Positions 10,103 through 26,200 of a stretch of 64,000 nucleotides of DNA are shown one piece after another. Position 1 is the first letter of the stretch. Each line of letters starts with the position of its first letter. The translations under genes and the position numbers were made by a program. This DNA is from Linnemannia schmuckeri (taxonomy: Eukaryota > Mortierellomycota > Mortierellomycetes > Mortierellales > Mortierellaceae). Under the pieces are notes generated by a model that saw only the letters and a list, made by a program, of their open reading frames with translations, searched no databases and had not been told where the DNA came from. Location of the stretch: positions 1 through 64,000 of the forward strand of contig JANATG010000007.1 of the NCBI GenBank assembly GCA_029449235.1. Reading direction: 5' to 3'.

Positions 10103-11805
10103 AAACAGACCTACGCTCCGTATCAGATCACACCGAACATTAAAAAGCAACCTTTGACAAGTCTCCATTTATTGCGCATATCGGAAATAAATGGACAATT
10201 AGTCCCATAATCATTTGATATTAAAGTCCAACAACATGTATCAACAATGCCAAATCTACTTACTTGTAGTCTTCTACTAGAAGGTTGGTTGAGCATCTGG
10301 GGGCAGGTGCCTCCCAAAAAAAAAGTCAAACGATGCGTGAACGCATCGCTGCTCTTAATGGCCACCGAGGGGTAGCAGGTCCTTGGAGAGTAGATACAGC
10401 AACTCGGGTTAGATCCTATTGAGAGGCATGGATATCATGTATGAGAAAGAGTAGAGTGGATTTGCTTAGGACATGGGAGAGTGCCGGTGTTTCCGATATT
10501 GCTGATGACGAGCGCGAGCATACTTACTTTCACTAGTAATAATTCCTGAACGACCCGACTATAGATCCGAGGTGGGAAGTGGTGGGTAGGGAGCCTTGAG
10601 GTTCCTCCGGGATCGAATTGAAAGAACCCTCATAGGGACTTTATGGCTATTATCAATTCAAATCATCAGTAATCAGTAAGCAATGATCAGTAGCGAAACG
10701 AGCCAAATAGCAACAGGTGATGAAATGCCAAAAAATGAAATAAAAGAGTGTTGACGACTGCGAATAGAAGATATGAGATCGGCCGGACACCAAGTATTCG
10801 AACGGAGTGTGTATAAATCAGTATGGGTGAGGTACAGTGACGTTGGATGGAAAAGTGGAGAAAAACACATAGTTGCGCGAACGAGTCTAGCGACGGAAGA
10901 AGGACGGAAACTGATTGACAGAAAAGAGAAATGAAGAGTTCAACGTAAAGAAACTTATTAAGGGATAAAAGGGTCTGAAAGGAGTTTGGAGAGATCTTGG
11001 GAATAACGAAAGAAACGGGAAAAGTAAGAAAAACGATGCGAGACGTGATGTGCGTATGAACAAAGATATATAAGTTAAGGAAAGGGAAGAGATAGAAAGC
11101 AAATAAAATTGGGTAGTAAAGAGAAAGGGCACAAGGACCCGAAGAATTAATTGAAGGTAGTGGTGATAGTTGAGCGATAGGAGGAGGGGAGATTTTCAAA
11201 CGATCTCTGGTGAGATATGAAAAGTAGGGAGCAGGAGGATATGGAAAGAAGGATGCATTTACTAAAAAATGAAAACGTACCTTTGCGATCTTAAATCGAA
11301 GGAGGGCGATCTATCCATGGGATCTTGCTAAAGAGACCGTATAAAAAACGCGTTGTTCGCGCCCTAGCCTCGTAACTGTTTGCTTGCTCGCTGAATGGTT
11401 TCCTTAAATCCGTATTGCGACCTTTTTGCACGCTTTCCTCGTCCTGAGAAGATCGAAAGAGCTCGCTAAAAAAACAACACTAGTAGACCTCTCACTGCAT
11501 ACGACCTTTCGCTTTAGTTTTCTTTTCTTCACCTACCATTCTCATTCATAGTTCATCACTCTTTCAATATACGAAACTACTTGCAATTGATGCTTTTTTG
11601 TTTCGTGAACAATGAACCGTCCTCACGTATCCCCCGTAAAGAATGTATTTTAATTGTTTGACGTTCTCGTACTTGCTTTGGTCACTGCGCAATTTTAAAC
11701 GAAATGACAATGGCTCTTACCACTGGCAACATAGTACTGGATAGCGTTCTTGGTCTTCTAATACACTGTTGTACAAGGTTTATTTGGGTGTGAAGTGATA
11801 CTCGT
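10103..11805. other. Spacer between kinase relic and kinase gene, no gene seen
   Basis: 10870-11200 is purine-rich on the plus strand and yields long pyrimidine-coded minus frames of no meaning. 11330-11650 is AT-rich and lies beyond the 3' end of the kinase gene. I see no RNA gene or protein motif. Confidence 0.5.
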
Positions 11806-14010
11806 TTAGGTATGAGTGTCGTTCCAAAAGGGTGATGTTGGCGAAATTTCAGGGAGATCAAACCCGGAATGAAGATGTACCGCCTGTGTGGAGAGTTGGA
11901 TTCCCTCAACAGCGTTGTCGGCTTTGAGAACCATGGCAAGCGAGGGCTTGGCGACATTGTTTGGACTAGGCAGGGTAACTGAAAGTCCGCGTTTCCTTGC
12001 CTTTGCATCCTTTGCTTCCTTGCCATCCTTTCCTTCCTTAATGTCTTTCCCTTCCTTAGACTCTTTCTTGAAAGGGACTGATCGCAGTCCAGAAAACATG
12101 CTTCTGCGTTTGTCGGGCGAATGTTGGACATCTACCAGTAACCGCACGTCGTCAACCTCTGGGATATCTTCGAACCAAGGACATAAGAGTGCCTGATATG
12201 CTGTCGTCCGAGATTTGGGGTCGTACTTTAAGAGTCCACCAATCAAATCAGTAGATGCTTTTGATGTAGGCTGTAGTATATCCTGCAATGAGCGAGTGTG
12301 AGCCTATTCATAAAATGCAAAAGTTAGCTGTTTCATCTTGGTATCGGCAGCACCTTCTGAAAGCATTGCTGGCTTGTGAATTATACGTACTTGTGGGAAT
12401 GACACGCCCATTTTTGCAGCAAGCTGTACGCCTTCTTTCCATTCGCCGCCGCTTCCGATGGTTGTCGTGGCACCAGCTGCCTGTTCCTCATGAGCCACTT
12501 GTGTTGGGTTCCCAAGAGCACTGCCAATCCGGTTGATTTGATCGACATCGCTGCTTCCTGGGAAAAGAGGTTTCAGACTGATGAGTTCTGCTGCAATTGT
12601 TCCTGCCGCCCATAGATCCACTGCACACGTATAGGCCGATGACTTTAAAAGGACTTCAGGAGCTCGATACCTAGAGTCGTAAGGACGAAGGAGGATAATC
12701 AACAGACTGGTCAATATGGATATGTCGATCGCTTGGTTCATAGCGATGGGCTATTGGTAACGTACCATCGCGTGCTGACATATGTTGTATATGGCGGTCG
12801 ACTCTTGAGTTCGCGCGCCAGGCCAAAGTCGGCAATCTTGATACAGTCTCCCGATACCAACAGGTTTTCTGGCTTCATGTCTCGATGCATAATTCCTTTG
12901 GCATGCATATGTTGTAGTCCTCGGAGTATCTGAAATCTGCCATTATGAAGAAAAAAGTAGAAAGCACGATCAGCTTTCCTGGGATCAAGGCTTGGATCGA
13001 ACGAACACGTATTCAGACATGTAAACAATAGGCAACAAAAGTATAAAAAGGACAACGCACACCATATTCCTGGTTATTGTTTCATCTAGCCGTGCTCCGT
13101 TTCTTTCCTTGATTAGTTGATAGAGGTTTCCGTCCATGAGTTCAAAGACCATGCAGAGTTCCTTCTTTTCAAGAAAGAAGTGGTGGAGTCGGACAATATT
13201 CGGGCCTGCACGAAGTGCCTCTAGAGCCTACGGTGGGGCAGAAATGATCGTGAGCGTAATTAATAATCTGCAAGAGCACCCCAGGCGATACCACCGTCCG
13301 AGTTTTTATAAGATGGTTGTTGGGCAAAAAAGAAGAAAAAACCAATTCACCTTGACTTCTGGGAGTGAGCGGCACTCGCCTTGTGAGGTGAACTTTTTCT
13401 TCATCTTTTTGATCGCAACCTATGGTTATCATTACAAGAGCAAGAGTCGATGAGGGATGAATGGAGTCGCGTGAGCATAGTTGGATGTCAATTATGGTGG
13501 ACAGTGCACTGCGGCAGAAGGTGTTCATATATGGGCGTGTGGGGTAGGGTTTCAGCGTACCATTTCGCCAGAGACTTTGTGCTGGACTTTGAATACAGAG
13601 CCAAAGGAGCCTTTGCCGAGCTCCTGTAAGACGACAAAGTGATCCATCGAGCGTGATGTTGCGAGACTTTGGAGACTGGAATGACTGTCGTTGGGGGAGA
13701 TGGCAGAGGCGCCCAAAGTATAAGAAGATTGTGGTTCATGTTGCGGGGTGGCGAGTCGGTCGGTCGAGGCAGGGGAGCGTGAAAGAGGGAAGGAGGGCAA
13801 GGTGGTTTGGGGCGGAGTGCTACGACCCTGAGCTTCGCGCAGGTTGTCTAGGTTTGGCCCTGGCCCAGGATATGAGGAGGACATGAACTTTGAGGCCTTG
13901 GTGATGGGGGACGGAGGCGAGGTTGGTGTGAGAGGGGCCGGAAGGGCTGAGGGGAGGAAGAAGAATGACTTTTTGGACGAGTGTCTCTGACCGTGGGCGA
14001 CATCGGCCAT
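11806..14010 (-). CDS. MAK/ICK/Ime2-type (RCK family) serine/threonine kinase
   Basis: Six exons join in frame to 541 codons: 14010-13561, 13419-13351, 13227-13063, 12929-12766, 12670-12391 and 12303-11806. Residues 1-121 are Ser/Pro-rich. The kinase domain starts at [20 protein letters not shown] (residue 122, an alternative start). Visible motifs are the Gly loop, VAIKK (catalytic lysine), [13 protein letters not shown], and [16 protein letters not shown]. The last is the RCK-family TxY activation loop followed by STRWYRAPE. RCK kinases include yeast Ime2, which drives meiosis, and animal MAK/ICK, which act on cilia. A 16-residue Ala/Gly/Thr-rich insertion lies in the C-lobe before [11 protein letters not shown]. 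The C-terminal tail has a [20 protein letters not shown] repeat and is short for the family. The gene is divergent with DBP2. A decayed copy of exon 1 lies at 9880-10102. Confidence 0.88.
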
Positions 14011-14974
14011 TGTGGACACGCAGGCGAACTCTGCAAGCGAGTAATTATAGTAAAGGAGAAGCGTTGTCAGGGAATGAGTACAGGGAAGGAGGTTAAGAAG
14101 CTGGGTGGAAAAAAGAGGGGATGAAATGAGAGAGGCAGAAGGACAAGACGTAGATTGCGAATGCCAAGCGAGGCAGAAAGGGGTTGAGGGTGATGAAGGG
14201 AAAGGGAGGGAGGGAGAGGAGAGAGAGAGGGAAAAGAAGAAGGTGGAGTGGAGACGAAGGAGGGGTGAAGAAGAAGAAGAATAGGACGAAGAAGAGGAAG
14301 AGGACGAAGAAGTGGAATAAAATGAGAGGTGTGAGTGTGGTTGGAGGAGGAACGACACACTCACTCCCACACAATCATTCAAAGCAGGTCCGCACAAACC
14401 CACACAGGAATAACATGGGATTCAGGACACAGGGACATAGGACAGTGTCAGGACATAAGCAGATCGTTGTTGTTTTTATTGTTGTGGTATAGCTCTCACT
14501 CTATCCAGGATACACAGGATAGGACAGGTCCATTAGGCAATTCGTTTTGTAATACTAACAGCAAATCAAATCAAGTCAAATCAAATCAATCTCTCTATCT
14601 ATCCGCCAAACAGAAACAGGGGCCAGGAGCAGAACAACAGTGTGGGCAACGGGGCATTAGAAACTCTAATTGCACGTACACATGCCTCCCCATATCGCGT
14701 ACGTAGGTTCTTAAGGTGACGTCGCCATTTTTTTTTTCTTTTTTTTGATTGTTGTTCTGTTTTATTTTTGAAGTTGTTCTTCTCTTCATTCTCTGTTCTT
14801 TTTTTTTCCCTTCTTCCCCTTTTCTCTTTTTTCCTTTGTTCTCTTTTGTTCTTCTTCTCCCTTCCTTTTCTTATACATCCGTTTCTCGTTCATCGCCCTT
14901 CCTGTGCACAACACACACATACTTAAACGTCCCTCTCACAGCAAGAACAAAGACAAAACAAACAAGAAAAAAGA
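14011..14974. other. Shared upstream region of the kinase and DBP2 genes
   Basis: This divergent intergenic region of about 960 bp is purine-rich near the kinase (14090-14330) and T/C-rich near DBP2 (14720-14880). The pyrimidine-rich tract just before the DBP2 start is common in strongly expressed fungal genes. I found no convincing TATA box. Confidence 0.45.
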
Positions 14975-18201
<3,227 letters not shown>

Positions 18202-18439
18202 GCTGCTGGCCTCTTCGCTCTTCACCTCAATGACATTAGTGTCCACAGCCAGCTTCCAGACTGTATTTGAACTCATATGTCTCTTAAGAGCTTTATTCTC
18301 AGCTCTATCTTTCTTTTTCGCACCATTCACCCCTTTTGCATGACAGTAATAAATAAATTTCATCGAGATGACAAAGTACGCTTGGATTAATATTAATACA
18401 TGGGGTGTCGATGGTGGTGGCAGTGAAAGGTGTTTCTGT

Positions 18440-21400
18440 CTATGAATGGTTGTGGTGCTGGTGATGCGGGTGGTGGAGCTCCTTGCGGGCTTGTTCAAGA
18501 AGATCGAAAAGTTCTATGATCTCCATGCGAAGGATGGCAGTTTGGATCTGCAGTGGGCTAAGAAGAGCCTCATCGAGGAGGTGTTTTTGCGGCTTGCTAT
18601 TATGGACTGTAGGGGTTTGTGGTACAGTGAATGATGATGCTGTGGTTGCTGTTGTTCTGGCAGAAGAAAGTTGTCGAGAATGCTGTTGAACTGTTCCGGG
18701 TATGACTGACGAAGAGGGCCTCCAGGGGTCAAGGTTTTCGACCCGCTTCCTGTATGTAGGGTTATTTGAATGAGGGCGGCGCTTTTGGTTGTATGGTGCT
18801 TGGAGAGGATGGAACTGGCGTTGGAAGACGTCATCTTTCAGCTGGATGACCTCTACCATGGATGAGACGACGCTGAAGAGGTGCCAGATGTTGAGTGCAG
18901 AGACCGCAAGGCCCAGGATCACGAAGCCGAGAAGAACTTTTGACAATCGTCGTGAGGTATGTTGTTGAGAGTTGCCACGATCATGATCTTGTCTTCCTTG
19001 CCGCAGAACTGAGCGATCCTTGGAGAAATATGGAGACTCAGCCGACCTTGGTGTTGCAGGGAGCGAGGATGCGGATGGGAATGTAGAGACGGCAAAAGTT
19101 ACACGAGGACATCCAATCTTGTCAATAACTCGTGAGCTCCCGTGTCCGGGTGTGAGTGTTACTGGGGAGTTTAGTCTTGAGGAAGACATAGAAGGCTGGT
19201 GATGTGTACTCTCGGTTGTTAGTGAACTGCGACCCAATAAAGAAATATTCCTCCGGACAAGATCGATCCACGACGATGTGAGACTACTTGAGAAAGGAGG
19301 CGCAAGGAGTGCAGCCTGTGCTACGGGAGAGTTGGTGCCAGTGGACACTGACGAAGGTGTCGAAACCGTGTTATTTCCAACAGCTAATCCTTCTGGTGCC
19401 ATTGGTACGATGGGGTAGGTAGGCGGCGTTAAAGACTGGATAAAGACTGTGAAGGCAGATTTCTTCTCTAATGGCAGCACTGTGGTGCTCAAGGGACTCT
19501 TCTGGGGCATAAAGGAAGATGTTCCCACCGTAGATGGGCGTGCAGAATCAAGGGAGAGACGAGGCAAACTGGCTGCAGCAGTTGACAAGGGAGGGTGACG
19601 GAGAAACTGTTGAGAGAGGAGGGAGCAGGCGCGGCTCATCTCCTGTGGTCCAGGGTGTGTTGATTCTTGGATGGCTATAGGAACGTGAGATTTCTCGCTA
19701 ACTCTTGTCTCTTCGCGAGTGGAACAGAGAGATGGTCGCGAGGATAAAGGTGGACGTGTCTCGTTGGACACAGACGCGCAAGCTCTAGTGGTTCTGGCAA
19801 GTTCGCTGCCATCAGCGACAAGATTGGAGACCAAGGAAGAGGAATAGGAGGCCAATTTTCTGGCCTCATAAGAGGAAAGGAGCTGTTCTCGTTGAGACTC
19901 GACAAGCTGCTCGAACTGACGAATAAACTCCTTGTAGAACCCGCCCGACCCTTCGAGAGACCCCGCCTCGACCTTGCTGCTCCACATGATGGACCGTTTG
20001 AACTTGACCTCGGTAAAGCATTTGATCCTTGTTTTGCCCTCAGACTCCCAAGTCATGCAGATCTGATTCACGGTCGAAAAGTGCTCCCCATAGGGCACAT
20101 TGGGCGTCTTAGACTCAGAATGTACTAAGATGGCAAAGAGTTTGTGCTGGGTGACCCTCTGAGTTTCAAAGCATGCCGTGGACGTCTTTGTCACTACAGT
20201 AGGAAATTGTTATCAAGAGAAACATGGTTAAACGACCATCGTACAAACAACACTTTCTCTCCACTCGCATTTAGATACATAGCAATTAGCAACTTACACA
20301 TAGGGACCTTAAAAGACACGGAGTACTCGAGTTTCCGTTGCTGATCTACCCAATCCGACTTGTTGACCTTATCACTATCTTGCGGTTGGTCCTCATGCTG
20401 CCATGGCATAATGAGAATGTCCGTCGAGCCATCCTTGATACGATGAGTGTCACACACCAGCTTGTCGCCAAGTCCTGCACCTGCACCTGAGAATAAGATT
20501 TCAAAACAGAGATCAACTGGCAGTGGAACCACAGTCGAGACAACCGCGTTCTTGTAGTGCCGAGGACATCCGCAGGAAACGGGACCTAAGGGTAGTGGAT
20601 ATGGTAAAACCCTTCCAGGAATGGTGTTCTCGTTGTTGCTGATTGTAATCGCCACTACTGCTTGTCCAGGCGTCATGTCCTTCTCATCGGACGTAATCTG
20701 AAGCCCATTGCTGCTCTTCCCGCGAATATGCTTTGTCATACCGTGTGTGCTCCCAGGCTTGGCGTCCGTTTGTACAGTCGGGAGTGAGCGCGACACCTTG
20801 GTTGTTGTTAAAGAAGGGGAAATGAGAGGGGGTGGAGGAGTCGATGCTCTGAGAGCTTCATCCTGTCGTTGGGCCGAAAGCAAAGGTGAATCTTGGAGGG
20901 TAGAGGATTGTGTAGTGGAGGCGGTAGTAGCGGCAACTGAAGCGTCGATAGGCGATTGACTAACATCCTCCCGATGATCTTGTGCTACGTCTGAGCTAAT
21001 ATCCGAAAAGTTACCGCCTCCTCCACCCTCGCCCTTCTTCCACTTATGAATCAGACTTGAGCGCCGCTGAAGGAACCCAATCAGTCCGGTTGTCAACTCC
21101 TGCTTGTCAGAGGATCCGATACTGGCAACTGATCCTCTCCGGCCCTCAGAGGCTGATGATAGTATTCCTAAGGGTTGGGAATAGTGATCGCTGATGGCTC
21201 CTGTTACTGCAGCTGCTGCTCGCCAGGAGCCGACGTACTCGTGTGAAACGGAAGTTGAGGGACGGATCAAGGAAGTTGAGGCCCGCTCTCGAAGGTGGGG
21301 CCGATCCAGATACTCGGAGCTCGAAAACGCCTCGTCTGATATCACCGAGTAAGTCCTTGGGACCTTGTGTCTGTCCAGTATAGTCCATGGCTTCACCCGG

Positions 21401-23294
21401 CTGTCGAGTCCAAGAGCCGTGCCTCTGCCGTTCACGCTGTCAACCAGTCCAGCCAAGTTCTTTTCGGAGCCTTCTGGGGACTCAAGCTGTGGCGTTGGCA
21501 GTCCACTGTTACAGACATTCTTTTGAAAGTGGCGGTGGGCTTGCCAGTTCCTCTCAATGTCTGCGAATGCCTGTTCTCGATTCATAAGACTGGTGAGGAC
21601 GTAGTCCTTTGTTGTTGCCGGGATTTTTGGCTCAGCTGCGCCTGGATCGTCGTTGTTGGTGTTGGTGTTGCCTTTGGCTTCCTGCGAATCCCACGCTGCG
21701 TAGGTGGGAGGATTCGTCTCTACTGATGCCACGCGCAGCCGGATAGAGCTCGGGAAAACTCCCAGTTTCTTCTCGCGCTCAATCAGCACCAGGTCTCGAT
21801 AGTCGATAATGACCTTGACTGTCTTGCCAAAGTGCTTACCGTAGAAGCAGACATGGGTTGCTGCAACGTATAGTGTGCCCTGCCAGAGGATCTCTCGCTC
21901 TAATGCACAAGAATAGTCATGGAAATGGCCTGCGCAGGCCAATGTCATGGTGGAGGATGTCGTGGAAAAGACTGAAGATGTCAGTGTGCTTAAGGTGTTG
22001 GAGGGTGACATGGAGGTGGACCCTGGCGTGAGAGGGTGTTCAGGAGGAGGAGTTTGAGGAGGCGTAGCCAGACAAGGCAAACAATAGGTTGCTGGAACTT
22101 TCGCCAAATCTGCAAGTTCTGGAAATGCACGAATGAATCGCTTCTGGGATTTTGACAGATTTGTTTGAACGCCTGGAGATCCTTGGCTGAAGTACTCGGA
22201 CTGTGCGCGCCAGGGAAGCCCCAGGGTGAAGTTCGGCCGGCGAGTGGTCAGTCGTAGTGGGGGTGTGGGCGTGGGAGTGCCGGCTCGGCTGGTATCTAGA
22301 CTGAGAGGAGGTACGCTTTGAAAGGCGTCCTGCCCGAGACATGCTCTACTGTCGTCTGGAGAGAGATAGGATGACCATGATGAGTTTTGAGCCTGTTAGT
22401 GATGTTCCTCTTTCTTAGCGTTACACAAAGCAGTGCCATAAGCCCCTCTCAGTCTCTTACTGTTATTGCTCTGGGAGGAAGACCCTGCATTCCCATCAAA
22501 GAAACGCCCGAGCTCGAGGCTTTTGCGCCGAATGATGTTTTTGAGAGGGTTGGCCTTTCCTGAGGATCCTGTACTTGAAGTTTGAATAGGGCTGGACGCG
22601 TTGTGCCCCACCACCACCGTGTCAGCAGCTGAGGGGGTCGGAATGACCATGGACTTTGCTCCATCCCGACCGGTCAGTGTTGATGTTGAGGTGTCTGTTG
22701 CTATAGTGGTGATGGAGGTGGTGATCGTGGCGCCAGATCGTTTTCTTAGAAAGCCCAGAACCTTTTGAGCAGGCTTGAGTGTTGAAGATCCTATGTTTGA
22801 AGATGAACCTTTAGATTCAAGGGCACCACTAGAGCTCGAATTGTTCTTACGACTCTAACAAGAGGGGGAGAGAGGGGCAAGAGTGCAAAATGAAAGGAGC
22901 GAATGTCGGTTAATAATAGTTATGTGGGTGGGCGATCTAGCGATAAAAAGAGAGTTGAAGGTCTTGACTGAGATTGGGCAAAGAGCCAAGGGCAAGGGCA
23001 GAGTGAGGACACAGTAAAGGGACAAAGGCGAAGATATCGACCGAGGGCACAAATGGGGTGAGTGGACAAACAAAGTGAGCGCTTCATTGCACTCAGGGCC
23101 TTGTCTCAACAGGAGGCATCCAAGGAGTAGAGGAAATGAAGCTAAAGTAAAGAGATAGGGATAAGGATAGGATAATGGTGCAATTGAACGACAGGGCCCG
23201 ATGACCGCCAGAAAATGGAGAGGATATTGTGTGCTAGCATTGTTGTATTGTTGCTGTTGTTGGTAATAACAGTTCTTATTCATCTTACGGCCAT
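18440..23294 (-). CDS. GRAM-VASt transmembrane protein, sterol-transfer (Lam/Ysp2/GRAMD1) type
   Basis: The proposed join is 23294-23289, 22854-22461, 22355-20298 and 20193-18440, giving 1403 residues in frame. The first exon would be only ATGGCC followed by GTAAG, so the start is the weakest part. A GRAM domain lies at about residues 205-345 (HFHDYSCALEREILWQG, VCFYGKHFGKTVKVIIDYRD). It is preceded by a Pro/Thr-rich insertion. A VASt domain lies at about 720-920 (VVSTVVPLPVDLCFEILFSG, then HSESKTPNVPYGEHFSTVN). One transmembrane segment lies near 1239-1262 (VLLGFVILGLAVSALNIWHL). Proteins of this type sit in the ER membrane at contact sites and move sterols through the VASt (StART-like) cavity. 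The long Ser/Thr-rich linkers suggest phospho-control. The C-terminus is HPHHQHHNHS. Confidence 0.85.
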
Positions 23295-26200
23295 GATGGG
23301 ATGTGGATGGACGTGAGTGCCTCAAGGATCGGGTGGCAAGCAGTTGATCACTGTATCCAGCTCGGGTCGAGCCAAACTGACCACAAAGGGTAAAGAAAAC
23401 ACCAGTCGATAGATCGTTTCGGCAGGGTTGAGAAAAATGGTGATAGTGGTGCTTTGGTTGGGTTTGAAGGTGAGAAAAGAACAAAAAGGAGTAGTGTTGG
23501 ATTGCTTTTTGTGCTTGATGGCAAAGGCTTGAAAGTGACTGAGTAGAACAAGCCCACAGGGGTCTGGTGTCACAAAGGGATGGATGTCGAATCAGGGTGT
23601 GGGTCAAGTTGTGGAGAAGGAGGCGAAATGGGTCGTCAGGTTATGAGGGGCGGAGGGTTGTCGAATCGGAGGGAGGAATTAGAGAGAAAGGACGAAGAGA
23701 GGAGGAGGAGGAGGAAGGAAGGTATAAGGGTGAATGGGCGAATGAATGTATGAAGAAAGAAAAAGAAAGGAGAGGAGACGAGAAGGTCAAGGGTTGATGA
23801 GAGGGAGAAGGAGGAGAGACAAGAGACGAAGAGGAGACAAGAGACAAGAAGGAAGGAGAGAAGAGAGAAGAGACAAGGGACAAGAGGGAGGACAGAAATA
23901 AGGTGAAAGAGACAACATAGGTCTGTCATAGGTATTGTAGTAGGGGAAAATAACAAGGTTGGTTGGCTGGAGAAGGTTGAGACTTTGAAAAAAAAGTGGG
24001 CTGATTGCCTACTGCTATTGTGTCGAGTGGACAGCATGGACAGCATGGACAGAGGAGGGAAAAGAAGAGGATATATGGGTCAGGAAGAGGACGGAAGGGA
24101 GAAGGATGGAGAGGTGGAGGGGTAGAGGGATGGACACAAACGGAGACAGAGACAGAGACAGACAGAAACAACAAACATAACCAACATGCAGCCATAGCAC
24201 AAGCATGGGTGTCTGTCTCTCCCTTGTACAGTAAAGAAGTAAAAAATAAAAAATAGAAAGGGCAGGGGAAGTAGAGAAACGAGAGAAGTGGACGTGGGTT
24301 GTCTACCACGTCATGTCATGTCATGCCATGTCTCTATCTCAGGCGATACCTTTTCAATGGATTGGCAACTTTACTTGCGATAGCCTTTTCTACTTTTCTA
24401 TGTATACACGTTCTGTACATTACCGTACAATATTGTATTCGTTCTGAAGATGTCGTGTGAGTGAGTAAGAAAGTGAGTGAGTGAGATTGAAAAGAAAGGC
24501 TCAGATCGTAATCGTGGACAAGATTGTCTCTGAGTGGTCGACACATCCACCACCTGTTCCTGCATATATATTTTCTTTAGTAATTAGCATCTCAGTGCTG
24601 GAGAGTCCGACTAAGATGAACGCTTACTTTTCAGGGTTCAAACTTATGAGTATACAAGAAAAAAAAAAAGTTGCAAAGACGAGAAAGAAAAAGAATAGTG
24701 GCCAACATGTGTGTGAACTAATTAAAGACACAAAAGAACAAAATACACCAGGAAATAGCACCATGTCTCGTAGTGCTCAAAGCCTCTGTCTTTTTATTGT
24801 CTCTTCTAGTTTTGCTCCTTCTCCATTCCTCTGACTGTCTTTTTATGTACGATTCTTAATCATTCTATCTCTCTCATTGCCGCCTCCTTTGAAATAGACC
24901 GTGTTCAGGGAAAGAGGTGTCTTCAAGCCATCGATATCCTATCCGATGCTATCGATGCTATGTATGAGAATAAGGTCAAAAATACCAAAGGAAGAAAGGA
25001 AGGGTTGCTATTGGATACGTAACCCTCTGTCTCTCTCAATAATCAACCCCGGATTCGTCCCGTCCCATTTTTGCACTCCACACAATCATGCATACAATAC
25101 ATGCTAAGAAAGCATAGACCAAGGGTTGGGACAAAGAAAAAACAAGAATACATTATGCACTCCTGAGAAAAATGGCTAAACATCCACTTGACTTGAATTG
25201 TAACAAACGAGGAAAAAGACAAAGTCTAGTCTACGTACTCCTAAAGACTCGCCATCCCATGTGTTTGACCTTCCACGTCATTACATTTTTTGTCGGGACA
25301 GAAAGGATGAGGAGAAAGTTGGATGAGGGGAGAAAGAGCTACCATCGTCCATTCACACGAGCTGTTCTCCAGGCAATATGAGTGTTTGGTTTTAGTGAGA
25401 ACATCCATATGTCTGGCCCTTCTTTTTATTATCAAAGTGCAGTAACCGTGTTGCAAAGAAGAAAAAAAATAGGAGAAGTACGGTAGAATGTGATTGGTTG
25501 ACGCGTAGTGGCCTGAGTGTTGTCCCTTTCCTAGCAAAGAAGAGGGGCAGCTCTTCATGGAAGCACTTTTTTTTTTTTTTTTTTTTTTCAAGGGGGTGCA
25601 ATGTGCACAAGACAAGGATAGGAAGACGCATCAATGCTGAAAAGAAGGATTTCCCGATAGGCAAGTTGAACTATTTGTATGGTACTCTCTCTATGTAGAC
25701 TGATCCAACGACTGTAAAACTGTTAAATGTTACTCTGGAAGAAGTAGAAGTGAACCTGTGAAAAGTGAGAAGAGAAAGAAAGAAAGATATGAAGGGAGGA
25801 GTAAACTGCTAGACCGCATTAGATTGAGTATTTATTGATGAAATAGGCGTGATGGAAGCAATAAGTGATTGTTCCTGAGTGTTGTGATGTATTTTAGCAC
25901 ACATTTAAAATGTTCCTGAACTGACAAAACTTTAATTTCAGGCAATGTCGCACAGACGGACTGCGATGTATGTGAGCCGGGTTGGGTCCTTCTGGTCACT
26001 GTGCTGACTGATGCAAATTATTGTCATTAAGAACACAGGGCGGCAGTTTTATTTAAAGACAGAAACAGAAAGAAGTGGGCGCCAAGGCGGGAAGAGAAAT
26101 ACTAAAGAAAAAGTGAGTACAATGAACGACAGTAGAAACAAAAAAAAAAAAAAAAACAAAGGTAAAAAATAGAACAGAGGCTGTTTTGTTTTTCTATAGC

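Noticed and set aside
10687..11199. 170-codon minus-strand frame, hydrophobic
   Set aside because: Composition artefact of a purine-rich plus strand, with no splice partners and no motif.
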